64,000 nt of DNA from Larus michahellis (taxonomy: Eukaryota; Chordata; Aves; Charadriiformes; Laridae), in the NCBI RefSeq assembly GCF_964199755.1, contig NC_133903.1, positions 4,667,001 through 4,731,000 on the forward strand, in the 5' to 3' direction. The translations under genes and the position numbers were made by a program. The notes under the pieces are model-generated. The model ran no database searches, was not told where the DNA came from, and worked only from the letters and a program-made list of their open reading frames with translations. This document shows, piece by piece, positions 42,916 through 55,479 of this stretch. Numbering within the stretch: the stretch's first letter is position 1; each line of letters starts with the position of its first letter.

Positions 42916-45090
42916 GGCAGCACAACAGAAGGGAAATAAACCAGCCCAACTTAACTGTCGAGCATTTCATTGAAACATTTCAAAGGGTTCACGGTCTTCT
43001 GGGGGCTGCTCCTTGAAACAGTCACTTCGCAAAAGCGGGGAGAGTTTCACAGCGGTTGATCGTGTTAAGCGGCATCATCCCAACCAAAAATTAGAAATCC
43101 CCTGATCATACGCCCGACGAGAACCACCGTGCACAAACAAAGCCCTATTTGCCACGCACAAGGCAGCTACCGCCAGTGCCTCGCACCTCGGAAAGGAATA
43201 AAGGCAGAGATTAAGACGTGGCTGGCACGGAGGGCTAACCACTGCTCAGACAACAGTCGGAAACCACGCCAAAACCAAAAAGCCTTACCCCTGGCCTCCT
43301 GAAGACAGCAGTGCCTCGCAGGCAAGACCACCCAGTTTCCAGCAGCGCATCGGTTTGCTATGAAAACAGCACAACCAGATACAGTTATCACACAAAAGCT
43401 CCTCTCAGGAGCACAGAACGGGGGTAGAATTATGACAACTGCACCCATGTAGCTCTGCCACAAATATTTGGACCCATAGTATGTGCTGGAGAGGAACAAC
43501 AAACCAGAACATCATTTAATAAAAGAATTAGATTATAAGTTTTAAAACACTCCCTAAATGTTTCACAAGACATGAGCAGCTGGCTTGGCTTACCAAAGGA
43601 TTTTAGACAGACACGTACACCCTCTAAGAAGGGGAAGACAGGATTCCTGAGACCTGAGAAAGATCAAGGAACAGAGGCCAAAGTAAACAATTTTTTCTCC
43701 ATTAAGAGACAGGTAACACAGTTCTACCACAGAAAGTCAGAGAACTGATTTTGTCCCACCAAAATATAAGACAACGTAACACCAGATGTGTTTTGTGGCA
43801 AGTAAAGCAAACCGGAATGTTTACCTGTCCGTATGTACAAGACAGCCAATACACGCACTGTGCAGAAAATATCTCAGAAGAGCACCGACTATTTCTGCAG
43901 CCACACCAGCATCCCAACCAGCTCCAGGAGCAATGCTCCAGGCTAGAACGTTATTAAGATGGACAAGAGGGACAGGGAGTCTTCAAACTTCTCTGGCAGC
44001 AACCACAACTTTTAGTTATCTTACGGAAGTTCCCCATTCCTCACCGTCTTGTACCCAAGGAGAAAAGCCGCACTGTGAAACACACGCTGAACCAAGCGAT
44101 GCCCTTTCCACCAAGGCTTACCATTGGTGGGAGCTCTCTTGATGACTGCAGAGTGCTTAATGCTCACTGCATCGATGAAAAGCAAACTACGAGTTCGCTA
44201 AGGTGGGGTTGGCTGGTTTTACTAGAACCTGCTTGTGGCTCGACCAAGGACCAAGCGCTGTAGCTTCGTGCAGAGCTTCGCTGTGCATTTTTAACAGGCA
44301 ATTCTCAGTCACCCGCGTGTCCAAGAACACATTAGAAGATGTTTTGAAAGGAGAGGCTATGGATTAAAAGGGTTTGAGCTACATCTGTGTGTCATTGCTG
44401 CGGTCTAATGAAAACTGCTTAGTCAGGAGCAATTAAGAGAGCAGATTTTTAGGGATTACTTGGGTTCAAATCCCTAACTATACTTCTGTCATTTTGAAAG
44501 TCAACTTAGGACTTAGAGGAAACATCTCGACTGTCTGTACATCACAAGACTTTCAGTTAACCTCACTTGCACTTCATCATTCCATTAAGGTGACAGTATG
44601 ACTCAATCATATTTTTTTGAAATACCCAATCTCCATTTTTATTGCTTCTATTACACAAAATACACGAGGAAAGAAATCTGTCCAGTTTCATCTTACTCAC
44701 CTAACATCTGGCCCCCTACAATGACACCAGTTTTCCTAGCAAAACCTACCTCTGCTTTGCGAGCTCTTCTCTAAAATGTAAAACTGTTCTGAACCAGATG
44801 TACTTGTTCTCCAAAAACGGGCAACTACTAATTCAACTCAACTGTAAGCTTCTGATGCCTTCAAGTTATTCCCTGATGACTGGCATCAAGGTCAACTGCT
44901 GGACATTTCACTGCCTTATCACGACCGCCCCCTCAGTCCTTCTGCTAAATAACAGGGCTCCGTATTGTCACATCTCTCTGACCAGCAAGAGACTGCTAAT
45001 TTTGATGTATGCAAAAAAAAACCCCCATGCTGGCTCAAGAGGTGGGGAGCTTTAGATCCATCGTTTGCTTTCCCTATCAAATCAAGCACT

Positions 45091-45110
45091 AAAAAAAAAA
45101 AAAAAAAAAA
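45091..45110. repeat. A20 tract
   Basis: Twenty consecutive A in RNF216 intron 1. No recognisable retroposon body lies upstream. Confidence 0.85.
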
Positions 45111-46636
45111 GTTAAGAAGTCTGGTTGGAAAGGGGAGTTAATGCCCTTGCCTTGAGTAGCTCATTTTGAAAACAAAGTGAAAATTCGAGGCTTCGGGGGG
45201 GAGGAGGCGTCTCTCCAGTTTGCTCCTGTAAAGGATACTACTCTGCCTGCTTCAGACTTCTGGCACGTGCAGGATCATATAAAGTAATCCCAAAATCCAA
45301 AATGGTCCTCCCACATCACAGACAGAGATGCCAACTTGGCATTTCATGCTCAAGCAACAATTCAGGCACTGGCAGCTCAGCACTTCACCACGGCAGCACG
45401 TACACACAAACCCAACCTCTTTGGGCACAGAGCCTATCTCCCAAACCATCATTTTAAAGAACTGTTTTGCTCTGATTTTGTGGCAGAAGGGTGGGGATGA
45501 ACGGAAGAGCATGTGAAACCATGTGATTTGCAACTTTGCCACTTCCAGAGCGAGTTTTACTTCCAGTTTTCTTGCCCTGAACTCACATGTATCCCAAGAG
45601 CAGGTGGCAGAGGCTCCTTTCTCTGGGCAGCACCGTCATTAAACCCACTGCTGTCTGAAAGAGCTGGACTCCACGGACTACCAGGTGCTGCACATACTTG
45701 CCAGGGCTCTACATAATAAGAATTGCAACTGTCTTCTCTTCCCCATCAAGCCAGCGGCCACATGGAAAAGAACAAGAGAAATGCCCTCCGTGCCCCAGGA
45801 TATACATATGAGAGTGCTCCTCTGTTACTTGTGCTTCATAGAGCTCTCCAAGGGAAAGGACACAGCATTTTGTCTCCAAATCCTTAGTATTTTGTCTCAT
45901 TTTCTCTTTCTTTTTTACGAGATGCCGAGTGTCACTTTTAAAAGGTATAACAGAACAAAGAAAACCAAGTGCAACCTTTTAAGGAGCTATTTAACAAGTT
46001 GGATGCACATCTGCAGGAGACTTCAGGTTCCCATCCTAGCACCGTTTTTCACTGGAGAAGAAAGAGGGAAATAAAGGAGTTCAAGGTTGCTGGGTAGAGT
46101 AACCCTCACAGGCCACGGCTTTCACCTAGACGAGCCCCCAGCGGCCTGCTCCGCTCCCAGCTATTTGCGGTGGGCAGCGGGAGGAAGAAGAAGAGGGACA
46201 GGCTGCACAAAACCAGCAAAACACTGTTAAAAGCGGCAGCGAGGGACAAACCAGAGCGAAGCCAAGAAGGCTGGAAAGCACAAAGAGTTAGTTTTAGTTG
46301 CAGTAACAGTCGGAGGACTTTTAAATTCATGAAGGATTAATAGGTTGCGATGGCATCCTAGATGTTAAGCTGATGCCCAGCAGACCAGCTCTGGAAACAA
46401 AGATCTAAGCTGCACTTGGGAAGCTGTGTTCCAGAAAAAATCCCTAATGCACTACCAGGAGCAAATGTGGAAAGGAACAGGGGAATTTTTTAATTTTATT
46501 TTAAGTGTGACCTGAACCCATCACAAGAAACTTTGCTTTCAAGGATGGCTGCAGCCTGCAAAGCACACCTCACCTCATTTCACAAAGCTGCTGACAATAC
46601 AAAAGCTAAGACTTGACCTTGAGGTGGCACAGAAGG

Positions 46637-46654
46637 AAAAAAAAAAAAAAAAAA
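46637..46654. repeat. A18 tract
   Basis: Eighteen consecutive A in RNF216 intron 1. Simple sequence. Confidence 0.85.
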
Positions 46655-49600
46655 CAACCCCGACTTATTGCAATAGCCCACCTTAGCAAAAAGGAAGGTT
46701 TCTGTGTCAACCTGCACAGTATTTTTAGAAGTATCGACTTAAAAGTTTGCCACCAACCATTCAAGGTGTCAAACATCCCAGAATTAGGGACTTCCAAAAA
46801 GAATGACTTCCCAGGTCACATATTCCGGTTATTACAGCCGTACCCTTTTTTTTGAACCATGTTAAGCATCTGCATTCGCCATAATTTCCAAGGTCAGTGG
46901 CCAGTGCTGGCCAGAAGCTGTGGCTTCATGTTAAGAAGGTTTTCAGAGCAAGACCTGCTTAAGATGGTCACATTCCCACACCACAGCTTGTCACCTCCTC
47001 TCACACTGAGCTCCACCGGCATTTGTTACAGCTTTGAAAAGAAATGCCCTGGAAAACTTTTTTGTAGGATTCAGATCAGATACCTTCTCTCCTCACACAT
47101 CCACCACAGCATAACTGGGAGAACAGAAATAGGATGCTAAAATAAACTGCAAAAAGGGGGAAGATCTTAAACTGCAGCCTAAGAGTTGACGCTGTGCGAC
47201 CCCAGCTGAGATGCCTAACTAGCACTCAATCTATATGTGCTTCTAGTCCAAGATCACACGCTGCTTTTGAAAGATGCTTTTACACATTCAACTGAAGGGC
47301 TTAAATACATACAAGAATCAGCTTCAAGCCATAATGAGCCAAGAGGCCAAGTTCACTCTGCAGTCAAGAGCCTTCAACTGCCTTAACTACAGAGAGTAAA
47401 ATACTGATAGAAACCTTGTAAGGCACACACAATACCTGAGCAGCAGGTTCATGCTCTGCACCCATTCCTGCTGGAAAGAGTAAAAAAAGAAAAGCTGCAC
47501 CCAAAAACTGCTGCACAAGAGGGACTGCCACCAACCCGTCTGAAGAACGGAAACTATGTCCTATGCTCAAGCACCACAGATAACCAGTTGTTACAAGATT
47601 TTCAAGCCAGCCAGCAACTGCTTTTGTAAAACCAGGTCTGGTTTTGTTTGCAGCCAAGTGTTGGCCCTGTGGGCAACCGATTCCAGGCCAGCAAGCGGGC
47701 TGTCAGTGGCAGAAACCGAGGGCAGCCTCCCAGGCTCATGACAGTTGTCCAGTCTGACTTCATCCACGCCACGTGGCAGAGGCCATGGCAGGGTTTAAGC
47801 AGAATGTGTTAAAATAGCAGAAAAAACAAAGAGGTTGTATCTATCTGAGGTGAGCACAACACTACATCAGAACCGATAACAGTGAAACCGGATCATGGCC
47901 AGATTTAGAGGTGCTCCACATCCAGCATGATTCTTTTCTGAAGCCTATTAAAGTTCACAAATGAATGAGTTATCGGCTAGCCAGCTAAAAAGCAAGGAAA
48001 GCAGCACTGCACATTAATTCTCCAGGTCCGGTCACACAGATTTAGGAGACTGCAAGGTACCTAACAATTTCACCCCAAGGATAATAAATATTTTGCATAT
48101 GCAAGACTACGAAAACCACTACAGGCCACAGCTAAGAGGTTACACAGGCTGCAGTCAGTCCATTTGCTATGGATGCGACTGTTTCCAGGCTGCGAATTTG
48201 CGTGCCTACCCCTTAGTCATCGCAGTCAAGTGTCCAACACTGTTTAAGCTTTCACATAGCAGAATATAAATTCTTTTCCCGGGTGTTGCAACAGTACAAC
48301 ATCAAACAGATTATTTAACCATCTGGGACGGAGGGTCAGTAAAAGCAGCCACAAACTGCTAAACAAACACAAAAACATTCAGCTGAGGAGCGCTCTTCAG
48401 ACACTGTGCTCAAGTCAGAGGTGTGTCCCAGCTGTCGCGGGCTGGTCTGTGCTAGCCATGGCTGATCGAGGGCACCTCCCAGTTTATACACAATAAAGCC
48501 TGCTCCACTACAATAGGATTCCGGTTTAACAATATAGAGAGAGGACATGAACTATTTACGCTAGCCAAGTTACTGCTAATGAGTCTTGCCTGTCTTGTTC
48601 ATCTGTAGCTGGAAATCCTAGCAGCAGGGGAGGTATGAAACGCCCTACGCCGCTGGTTTCCTGCAAGGGAGAAAAAGCTTCTTTTCCTGCCTCCCCATTA
48701 TGCTGCTGCTGTCATCTTCCTCAAATCGCATTACAGCGTGCTACAGAGAGAGCAGGGAGAGGAGGAAAGTCTTCCAGGCAGCGTCGCCGCTCTGCTGCAG
48801 GCAGCTGTCAACATCGCTGCCTGTTCCACTCTGCTATCCCACTGTAACATGTTTATCCAACATTTTGAACCTCCCACGGGTGTGTGGGTAGGCTCTCCTT
48901 CTGCTACCGGCCATCAGGTACCTTCAAGGAAAAAGGATCTGCAGGAAGCATCAGGGAGAGGTTTCCCTCCCCCCTCCATCCAACATAAAAAGGCATCACA
49001 TCTTCGGGACGGTATTTGGAAGCAGAAGCGTAAATCCGTTCCTAATTCTGGTTTTGCAAAGGCTGCAAAAAGGCAACTGCTGTGTTCCTTTCGCCAATTG
49101 AGAAACAGTAACAGCAGCGCCCACAGCTTGGTAAGGGCACGTCAGTATTGACAAAGCAGTACAGAAGCATGAGAAGTTATTTAGACAAAATATATTACTT
49201 GAGGCCATTTTCCATCCTTATATTCCCCAAACAAAGATCCTAGCTTCTACAAATCTTGATGACCTTCCACTACAGAGTAATATCACACAGTGCCTCTCCA
49301 GATCTTGTCCAAATGTTTATCTAAATAATGCAAACAGTAGCTTGGCCTCCTTACAGAGGTAAGCAGACCAAGTGTGAGCAACACAGCACTCGTCCTCAGA
49401 AGCCAACTGAAAACATTTCGGGTCACCCTGACACCTACACACGCTCCCAGATTTATTTCAACTCATCAACTCTGCTTCTCGTTACGAGTGATGACGACGA
49501 CAGCCTCCAAAAGTCACCCTGTGAACAGACAGGCACTGTCGGCATCAGCAAAGGTCTGGCTCCCCCAAAGCCAGCAAGGAAGCCACGCTTAATTGAAATT

Positions 49601-52600
49601 TCCCCCAGCGTGGGTCAGAAACACTACAAGATGGCATCGGGACTTGGCGTAGCAGCTGCCCGGTGTTGAAATCTTTCCCCATAGCCCAGCGCTTTTTCCA
49701 CTTATATTGGACAATGACAATTCCCCTCATGAACACAGGGAAGGAACCACAGCAGCGCTGGTAATTAGGAGAAAGGTGTCATTCAGAAGTTGTACGATTT
49801 CTAGTCCTCAGCAATTAAGCTTTATCAAGGATCGTTACAAATCTAAAACCGTGGCAAGCTCTTAAGCACTGACCCTGAGGAAAAACATCACTCCGGAGAT
49901 ATTCCAAAATCAACCTGAAATTCTATAAAAGCGACACAAAGGCTGCTGAGAACAAGATTATTCCAGCTCAGTAAAACATTCCTTATTATCTCACATCTCG
50001 GTGCTTTGGCAAGGATACCTTATTCGTGGCACCAGGACACTGCTAAGTGGCTTTTTTCTCTTTTTCCTGTTCTTCCTGCCTATCCCTCCCCGATTTCCCA
50101 GATTTCCCTGTCCCCAGTAACCTGTTTAAAAGAAGACCACCCTACTTCTCGTCAGACCAATGCTGATCGGGACGTTATTCAGCTCAATTTCAAACACAAA
50201 CTACCACGTCAGTAAACAGGTAACCTTATCTCCTGGGCTGCTACTGGAAGACAGCTAGTGTGCCCAGTAAACCCCATGTTTCGCGTCTTCTGCTGCTCGC
50301 TGTCTTAAAAAAAGGCACCTACCCCACTGAGGACAGACCCTACTGAGAGAAACTGAAGTTACATGTAGCAGCTTGAAAAGCCCACCCATCGACCAAGGCA
50401 TGCATCACACAACACTGTTATTTCAGCACACACACAGATGTCTGAGACCATTAGCACCCCTCCTTTAAGTAGTTAAGGAGATGTCTGAATTCAATAATTT
50501 AAATGGAGACTTAAAATATCTCCAGACCACATCCACGTGCAAAAAGAAAAAAACACCCAAGTTTCTGACGAGAGGAATTAGCGGCGCAGTTCTGACTGTC
50601 CCAAAAAGAACGCAGCCGGCGGCAAGCCCCGACGCCCATGGCCGCGCCGAGCTGCCGGCACTATGACACAGTAAACCACTCACAATGACTTTAAAAAGAA
50701 ATAAATAAAAATAAGACATCCATTCCAAAATAATGAATGGGAACTTCTTCCAGCAGGCACTAAAAAACACCCGAAGGGTTCCATGTCTCTTGCACTTGGG
50801 TTTGTGCCACTCCGGCTTGCTAATCAGCTCCTGGCCCCCGAGATACGCTTCCTGCCTCTCTCCAGCTGCGCAGAAGTCGACGGAGTTGTGTGCTTGCTCC
50901 ACCTATTTTTGCCACAGGTCTTTTTAGTAATTTGTGTCCAATTTCAAAGCACAAGCAGCGATCGCAGCTCGCCGGCGGCAGTAACGCCCACTGCATTCTC
51001 AGGCAGACAAAGCATGGACTACCCAGGAATTTGGACTTCCGAGGCAGCTTCTGAAACACAAGCCCAGGAAAAGGCTGCCAGCACTGTGCTGGAAACCAGA
51101 ATGTACCTTAACATCAGTAAAGCCTGCCCCAGCTGCCCTTCCAGGAACTGTTCTTTGTGCCCTGACTTAGGCAGTTGCCTGAGAAGGATGCCTGCAGTCA
51201 GGCTGACAGGAAAACGTCCTAGGAAAGAAAGAAAAAGAGACGGAAGAAGGCTCATTACCAAAATGCAGCACTACCAAGTGGGCTGAATGTCTCTACAGAT
51301 CTTCAGGAAGTGGGTCTGAGTGCTTTCCCAAGTCGTGGTATTCCAGGCACAAACTCCTGTCAAGATGATTGTTTATTAACATCTAGTCACACCATGCAGA
51401 CACCCAGCACATGAAATCTATTAAGATGTTTACAATATCGAAAGGCCTGGTGTAAGGCAGTGGAATTTTTGCACGGCATTCATCCTAGAAATGAAAAGCT
51501 CAGATTAAAGCTGTAAACCCCACAGTTCTGTAATTAAAAGCTGTCCCTGCAATTCTACTAGTCCTAGAGAAAACGGGTCCCACCATAGGGTTTGCACTGC
51601 ACGCTCCGACAACATGGTACCCAGACGGGGACGTACCAGAACCTGCTCCAGATTTGGATCTGCAGAGTGGTGGATCTCAAACATTCCCTCTCACCTTCCA
51701 AACTGAAGGTCACTGAAGGAAAAAAGCTCTCATGCCATCCTCTCTGGAAGTGGGAGGCCACTTTATATCTGAGCATGCAAAGTCCAGTCTATCCACCTGA
51801 CCAGGGACTCCTGCCTTCTCCTCCATTGCTACTGCTGGAAACCTGCAACAGCTCCAAAGTACATTGATTGAGACAGCAGAAATTCTAAGAAAGAGGAAGC
51901 AACCACTACATAGCAGAAGAGAGAAACGGGGATCTGCTTGTAGGTCTTCGCTCTAATGCTGCCCATGCCTTTCAGCCACCAAGGCAATTAGCTATTGCTT
52001 TTAGGATCGCTGCCCGAAATAAAGCAAGAGGAGTCTGCTGTTCTGCAGGGCAGTCACTAAGCTGGAAAAGAAACACAAGGAGAGACGCTGTGAAAAAGCA
52101 CACAGACAACCGAGCTACAGTCCCTCAGCATTAAGCCTCGACAACGGGAAGAAAAGTGCACAGCAGCAACATTAGCTTTTCTTTTTTAAAAAGCATCAGA
52201 GGTCTCAAACCAGTGACTGAACAGTAACGCTTCACGTAAGAAACTGAACTTTGTTTGACGAGCAGTAAGGAAGCTGAATAGAAACATCGACAACTAAACT
52301 TATTCATATGACAGCTACGTTTCTGGTGTAAGTATTTTTCAATAAGACTCTAAGGTCAGGCATTAGAAGACGTTCGACGACAACGCTTCAGGTCACAAAG
52401 AGGAGGCGAGATGAAAAGAAAAACCTCCTGGGCCACACTCGCAGGCGCAAGCGGCCGTTACCCACCCAGGAGCCGCGCAGGGGTTCCGGCGAGCGCAGCT
52501 GCAAAGCCAGCGGGTCTGCAGGACAACAGTGACTTTTTAAGCCGACCTACATTTTGCCCATCCCAAACCGGCGTGCGGGAGCGCTGCCTGGGCGAGCTCT

Positions 52601-53159
52601 CGCTCCTCTCTTCACACGCTCGCTGGAGTTAGCTACAACTCATTAGTCTCCAAATACTTTGCGTGAAAACCTGACCTTCCTCCAGCTGTTTGGGGGAACA
52701 AGCTCTCCCCCACCACGCCGAGCTAGCACTCAAATCAACAGAGAGAGGGGAAGAGGAGGAGTATCTCTTACACACATCCCTCAACTCTAAGGACAGCTGT
52801 GTTTTGGGTTTCTTTTCTGCAGCAGCTCCCACAGCAGATGCCTGAAATGTCAAGATGTCCCAACGGCACCAAGTGTTTCCACAACAAGGCGGGGGTCAGA
52901 AGTGAAGAACAAGCTTATTTCCGCCTTTCCCCACCAGCTCCGGAGCCGACGCTATTTTTCCACCCGAGTATAAACACCCAGCCCAGGTTATACCTGAAAC
53001 CAGCCGGGGAAGGGACCCCACGGAGAGCAGCGCCGGGAAATTGTACCCGGGTGCCCCCCACCCTCTTTACCCCTCCATGGCAGGGGGACACACGAGACTT
53101 CAGCAGGACACCGGGGCCGGGAAGGAGGCGAGGGCCTCACCGGGGCCGGCCCCTGACCT

Positions 53160-53440
53160 CGGGGGGAAAAGGGACCGGGGAAGAACCGGCCCTAAGCGGA
53201 GGGAAGGGACCGGTCCTGAGGTGGGGGGGGACGACGACGCCGGCTCTGAGGGGAAGGGGGGACCCGACCCTGAGGGGGAGTGAGGGGAAGAACCCAGCCC
53301 TGAGGGGGGGATTCCGGCCCTGAGGTGTGGACAGACCCGGCCCTGAGGCGAAGCGGGGGGAAGGACCTGGCCCTGAGGGAGGAGAAAGATCCGGGCCTGA
53401 GGGAAGCAGGGGGAAGGACCCGGCCCTGAGGGGGGGGGAC
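53160..53440. repeat. GC-rich minisatellite A in the RNF216 CpG island
   Basis: About nine degenerate copies of a roughly 24-34 bp unit centred on GGCCCTGAGGGG occur between about 53,211 and 53,430. They lie just inside RNF216 intron 1, about 200-430 bp from exon 1. The plus strand is strongly G-rich with many runs of four or more G. Long open frames here on both strands come from the repeat lacking stops and are not genes. Confidence 0.85.
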
Positions 53441-53635
53441 CCACGGGGCAAGACCCCAGCCGAGGGCGGCAAGCGGAGCCCCCGCCCGGGGGGAGGGGGG
53501 CAGGCAAGGCCCAGGGGACGAGGCGGGGAGGCCCGGCGTGAACCCCTCCCCCGCCGCCGGGCGGCTGCTGCTGCCGCCGCTCTCCTCGGGCGGCGGGAGC
53601 GCCCCGAGCTCGCGGGGGCCGCGGCCGGCACTCAC

Positions 53636-53700
53636 CGAGCCCGTCCGCCGCCCCGCCGGCCCCGCTTCATTTAGCCGCCGCTGCCCGGCTCCTTCCGGCC
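53636..53700 (-). other. RNF216: RNF216 non-coding exon 1 (5' UTR), start approximate
   Basis: On the minus strand a good splice donor (CTCG|GTGAGTGCC) ends an exon at 53,636 inside a CpG island. Spliced to the acceptor at 37,896 it would give the 5' leader upstream of the RNF216 ATG. It contains an ATG at 53,670-53,668 in weak context (TAAATGA). The transcription start is not visible; I place it just downstream of an ETS-like site, at about 53,690-53,700. This is inference from the donor, the CpG island and orientation; no transcript evidence was available. Confidence 0.6.
53668..53670 (-). other. Start of a possible spliced upstream ORF of RNF216
   Basis: ATG in exon 1 opens a frame that, after splicing to exon 2, would run 31 codons and end with TAA at 37,837-37,835, one base before the RNF216 ATG at 37,833. 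Context of this upstream ATG is weak, that of the main ATG is strong, so leaky scanning or reinitiation would be expected. It depends on exon 1 joining exon 2 directly. Confidence 0.45.
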
Positions 53701-53930
53701 TGCCCGCCCCACGTGACCACACCGCCCCGCACCATAGAGAGGAGCGGCGGGGAGCGGGGAGCGGCGAGGGACAGACGGGCGGCCCGAGCGGTCCCGTCTC
53801 GGCAGACCTACCATAGAGGCGGGGGAGGGCGGTCCTCCAGGCGGCCCCGCCCCCTTCCGGACGGGCGGTGGTTTGGGGGAAGGGGGCGGGGCCTGAGGGG
53901 AAGGGGCGGGGCGAGGAGCTGCACGTGGTT
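53690..53930 (-). promoter_or_regulatory. RNF216: RNF216 CpG-island promoter
   Basis: CpG-dense sequence with no TATA box. On the minus strand it holds two ETS-type CCGGAAG sites (53,698-53,692 and 53,860-53,854), a GTCACGTGG E-box of USF/TFE3 type (core 53,710-53,715) and several GC boxes of Sp1 type. This layout is typical of a housekeeping promoter. It may also fire on the plus strand, but no plus-strand gene begins here. Position relative to the start site is inferred. Confidence 0.65.
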
Positions 53931-53939
53931 CCGAGGGGG

Positions 53940-54460
53940 GGTCTCTGCTGGGGGAGGCAGGTCCCCTGTTGGGGGGGGGCTCTGCGAAGCGGGGTCAGGT
54001 CTCCTATAGCGCTACAGGTCCTCTATGGGGGGGCAGGTCCCCTATGGGGTGCTCTGCCATGGGGGGGTGCAGGTTCCCTATAGGGGTGCTTTCTCATGGG
54101 GGGGGGAGGTGTCAGGTCCCCTATGGGGTGCAGGTCACTATGGGGGGGCTCCCCCAAGGGGGGGTCAGGTCCCCTATGGGATGCAGATCCCCTATGGGGG
54201 TGCTCTACCATAGCAGGGGGGGGTGTGCAGGTCACCCATGGGGGTGCTGTGCCGAGGGGGGTTCAGGTCCCTTATGGGGTGCGTGTCCCCTATGGGGCTG
54301 CTGTGCTGGAGGGGTCAGGTCCCCTAAGGGGGGGCTCTGCCAAGGAAGGATCAAGTCCCCTATAGGGCTGCAGGTCCCCTGTGGGGGTGCTTTGCCATGG
54401 GGAGGGGTGTGTAGGTCCCCTATAGGGTGCTCTGCTGAGGGGGGGTCAGGTCCGCCGTGG
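53940..54460. repeat. GC-rich minisatellite B upstream of RNF216
   Basis: A higher-order degenerate tandem array. Units combine CAGGTCCCCTATGGGG with a variable TGCTCTGCCATGGGGGG-type segment. At least ten CCCCTATGGGG-like cores are visible, each a short inverted repeat (CCCC-TAT-GGGG). It begins about 240 bp upstream of the likely RNF216 start site. An apparent 252-codon plus-strand frame (53,969-54,727) is a translation of this repeat. Confidence 0.88.
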
Positions 54461-54469
54461 GGTGCGGGG

Positions 54470-55470
54470 GTGCCGTCCCACCCTGGGGGTGAAGCTGCTG
54501 GAAGGGGAACCCCGGCACACGGCAGCCCCTGTGGGCCGGGAGCCAGCCCCCGCCCCTGCCCTGGGGTGACCTCCCACGAGGGCTCTGTGGCCTTTTGGAG
54601 GCGTAGAATTGTGGTTTTGGGCTGCAAAGCGGCGCTAGAACAGAGCCCTGGGGCTCCCTGTGCTCCCATCGCCTGCAGACCGGGGTGGGGGGGTGTCACT
54701 TCCCCCCTCACCAGCGTTGCTAATTAATCCTGAAAGTGTGGGTGAAGCCAGGAGCTTTGTGTCTCCCGTTGCTGCTCACAAGGACTCGGGTCGGTCCATG
54801 GACTCTTCTTCTCGCCTCCCTGGGACCCTTGAGCTGCGTCCCTCCCAGCACCGGATCGGCGGGGGCTGGTTCCCGTCCCAAAAGCCCCCTAAAATCCAGC
54901 AACACTCAACCCCCCCCACTCCTGGCCCCGGGACAGAGCAGCTCTGGGGACAAGACACCACAGTGAATTTTTGATTACATTAATTTCTCCTTTGATACCT
55001 GGTTACGGGGAGCTGAGCCCCCTGGAGAGGGCAAGGCTGGGCCACGTCCCGCTCCCGTGAAGCCTCCGAGGTCAACCTGGAGAGACCCAGGAGATGGAGA
55101 AAAATAAAAAAAAAAGAATAGTAATTAAAAACAAATGTCATAGAAAATGATCGGTCTGCAGCAATACACGTTATGGACGGAGCGGGGCAGGTGCCCGGGA
55201 CAGCGGGAAGGGCTGGTGGGGACAGAGGGACAAATCCCACCTCCACTGAGGCTGGTCCCCCCCCTTGCTGTGCGTGGGGAAGGAAAATGGCTTTTCCAGG
55301 GAGCAGAGAGCTGATGACGATGCTGATGCCACCCTGTCCCACTGCCAGCCCAGCGCCGGGACAGCTCAGCCGGCAGCTCCCGCTCCTGCAGGTCGGGGTT
55401 TCCTCTAACAGATCTCCCCGGAGCAGCTCTCGGCGAGGGAGGATGGAGCTGAGCCACGTGTGTCTTGGTG
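54470..55470. other. Intergenic DNA between RNF216 promoter and receptor remnant
   Basis: GC-rich intergenic sequence with no gene I can support. An A-rich tract lies near 55,105. Frames such as 54,660-54,974 (plus) lack recognised content. The stretch from about 55,440 may contain the decayed 5' part of the receptor remnant. Confidence 0.6.
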
Positions 55471-55479
55471 CCCTGCCCT

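Larger units (their letters stand above)
37896..53635 (-). other. RNF216: RNF216 intron 1
   Basis: About 15.7 kb between the inferred non-coding first exon and the first coding exon. It contains A-tracts, two CTCF-like motifs, a perfect 24-bp palindrome and the first minisatellite. Open frames inside it (for example plus strand 40,264-40,872, 202 codons, and 48,738-49,151) show no recognised domain and no convincing splice or start context, so none is called as a gene. Confidence 0.6.

Noticed and set aside
44463-44473. tRNA B-box-like GGTTCAAATCC
   Set aside because: The flanks do not form a full T-stem, no A-box lies at the right distance and no cloverleaf can be drawn.
52799-53323. 174-codon plus-strand frame and several 135-176-codon minus-strand frames over 53,100-53,722
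   Set aside because: They come from CpG-rich DNA and minisatellite A, which lack stops in most frames; proteins are low-complexity.
53969-54727. 252-codon open frame on the plus strand
   Set aside because: It is a translation of minisatellite B; the repeating Gly/Pro/Leu pattern follows the DNA unit and no start or domain supports a gene.
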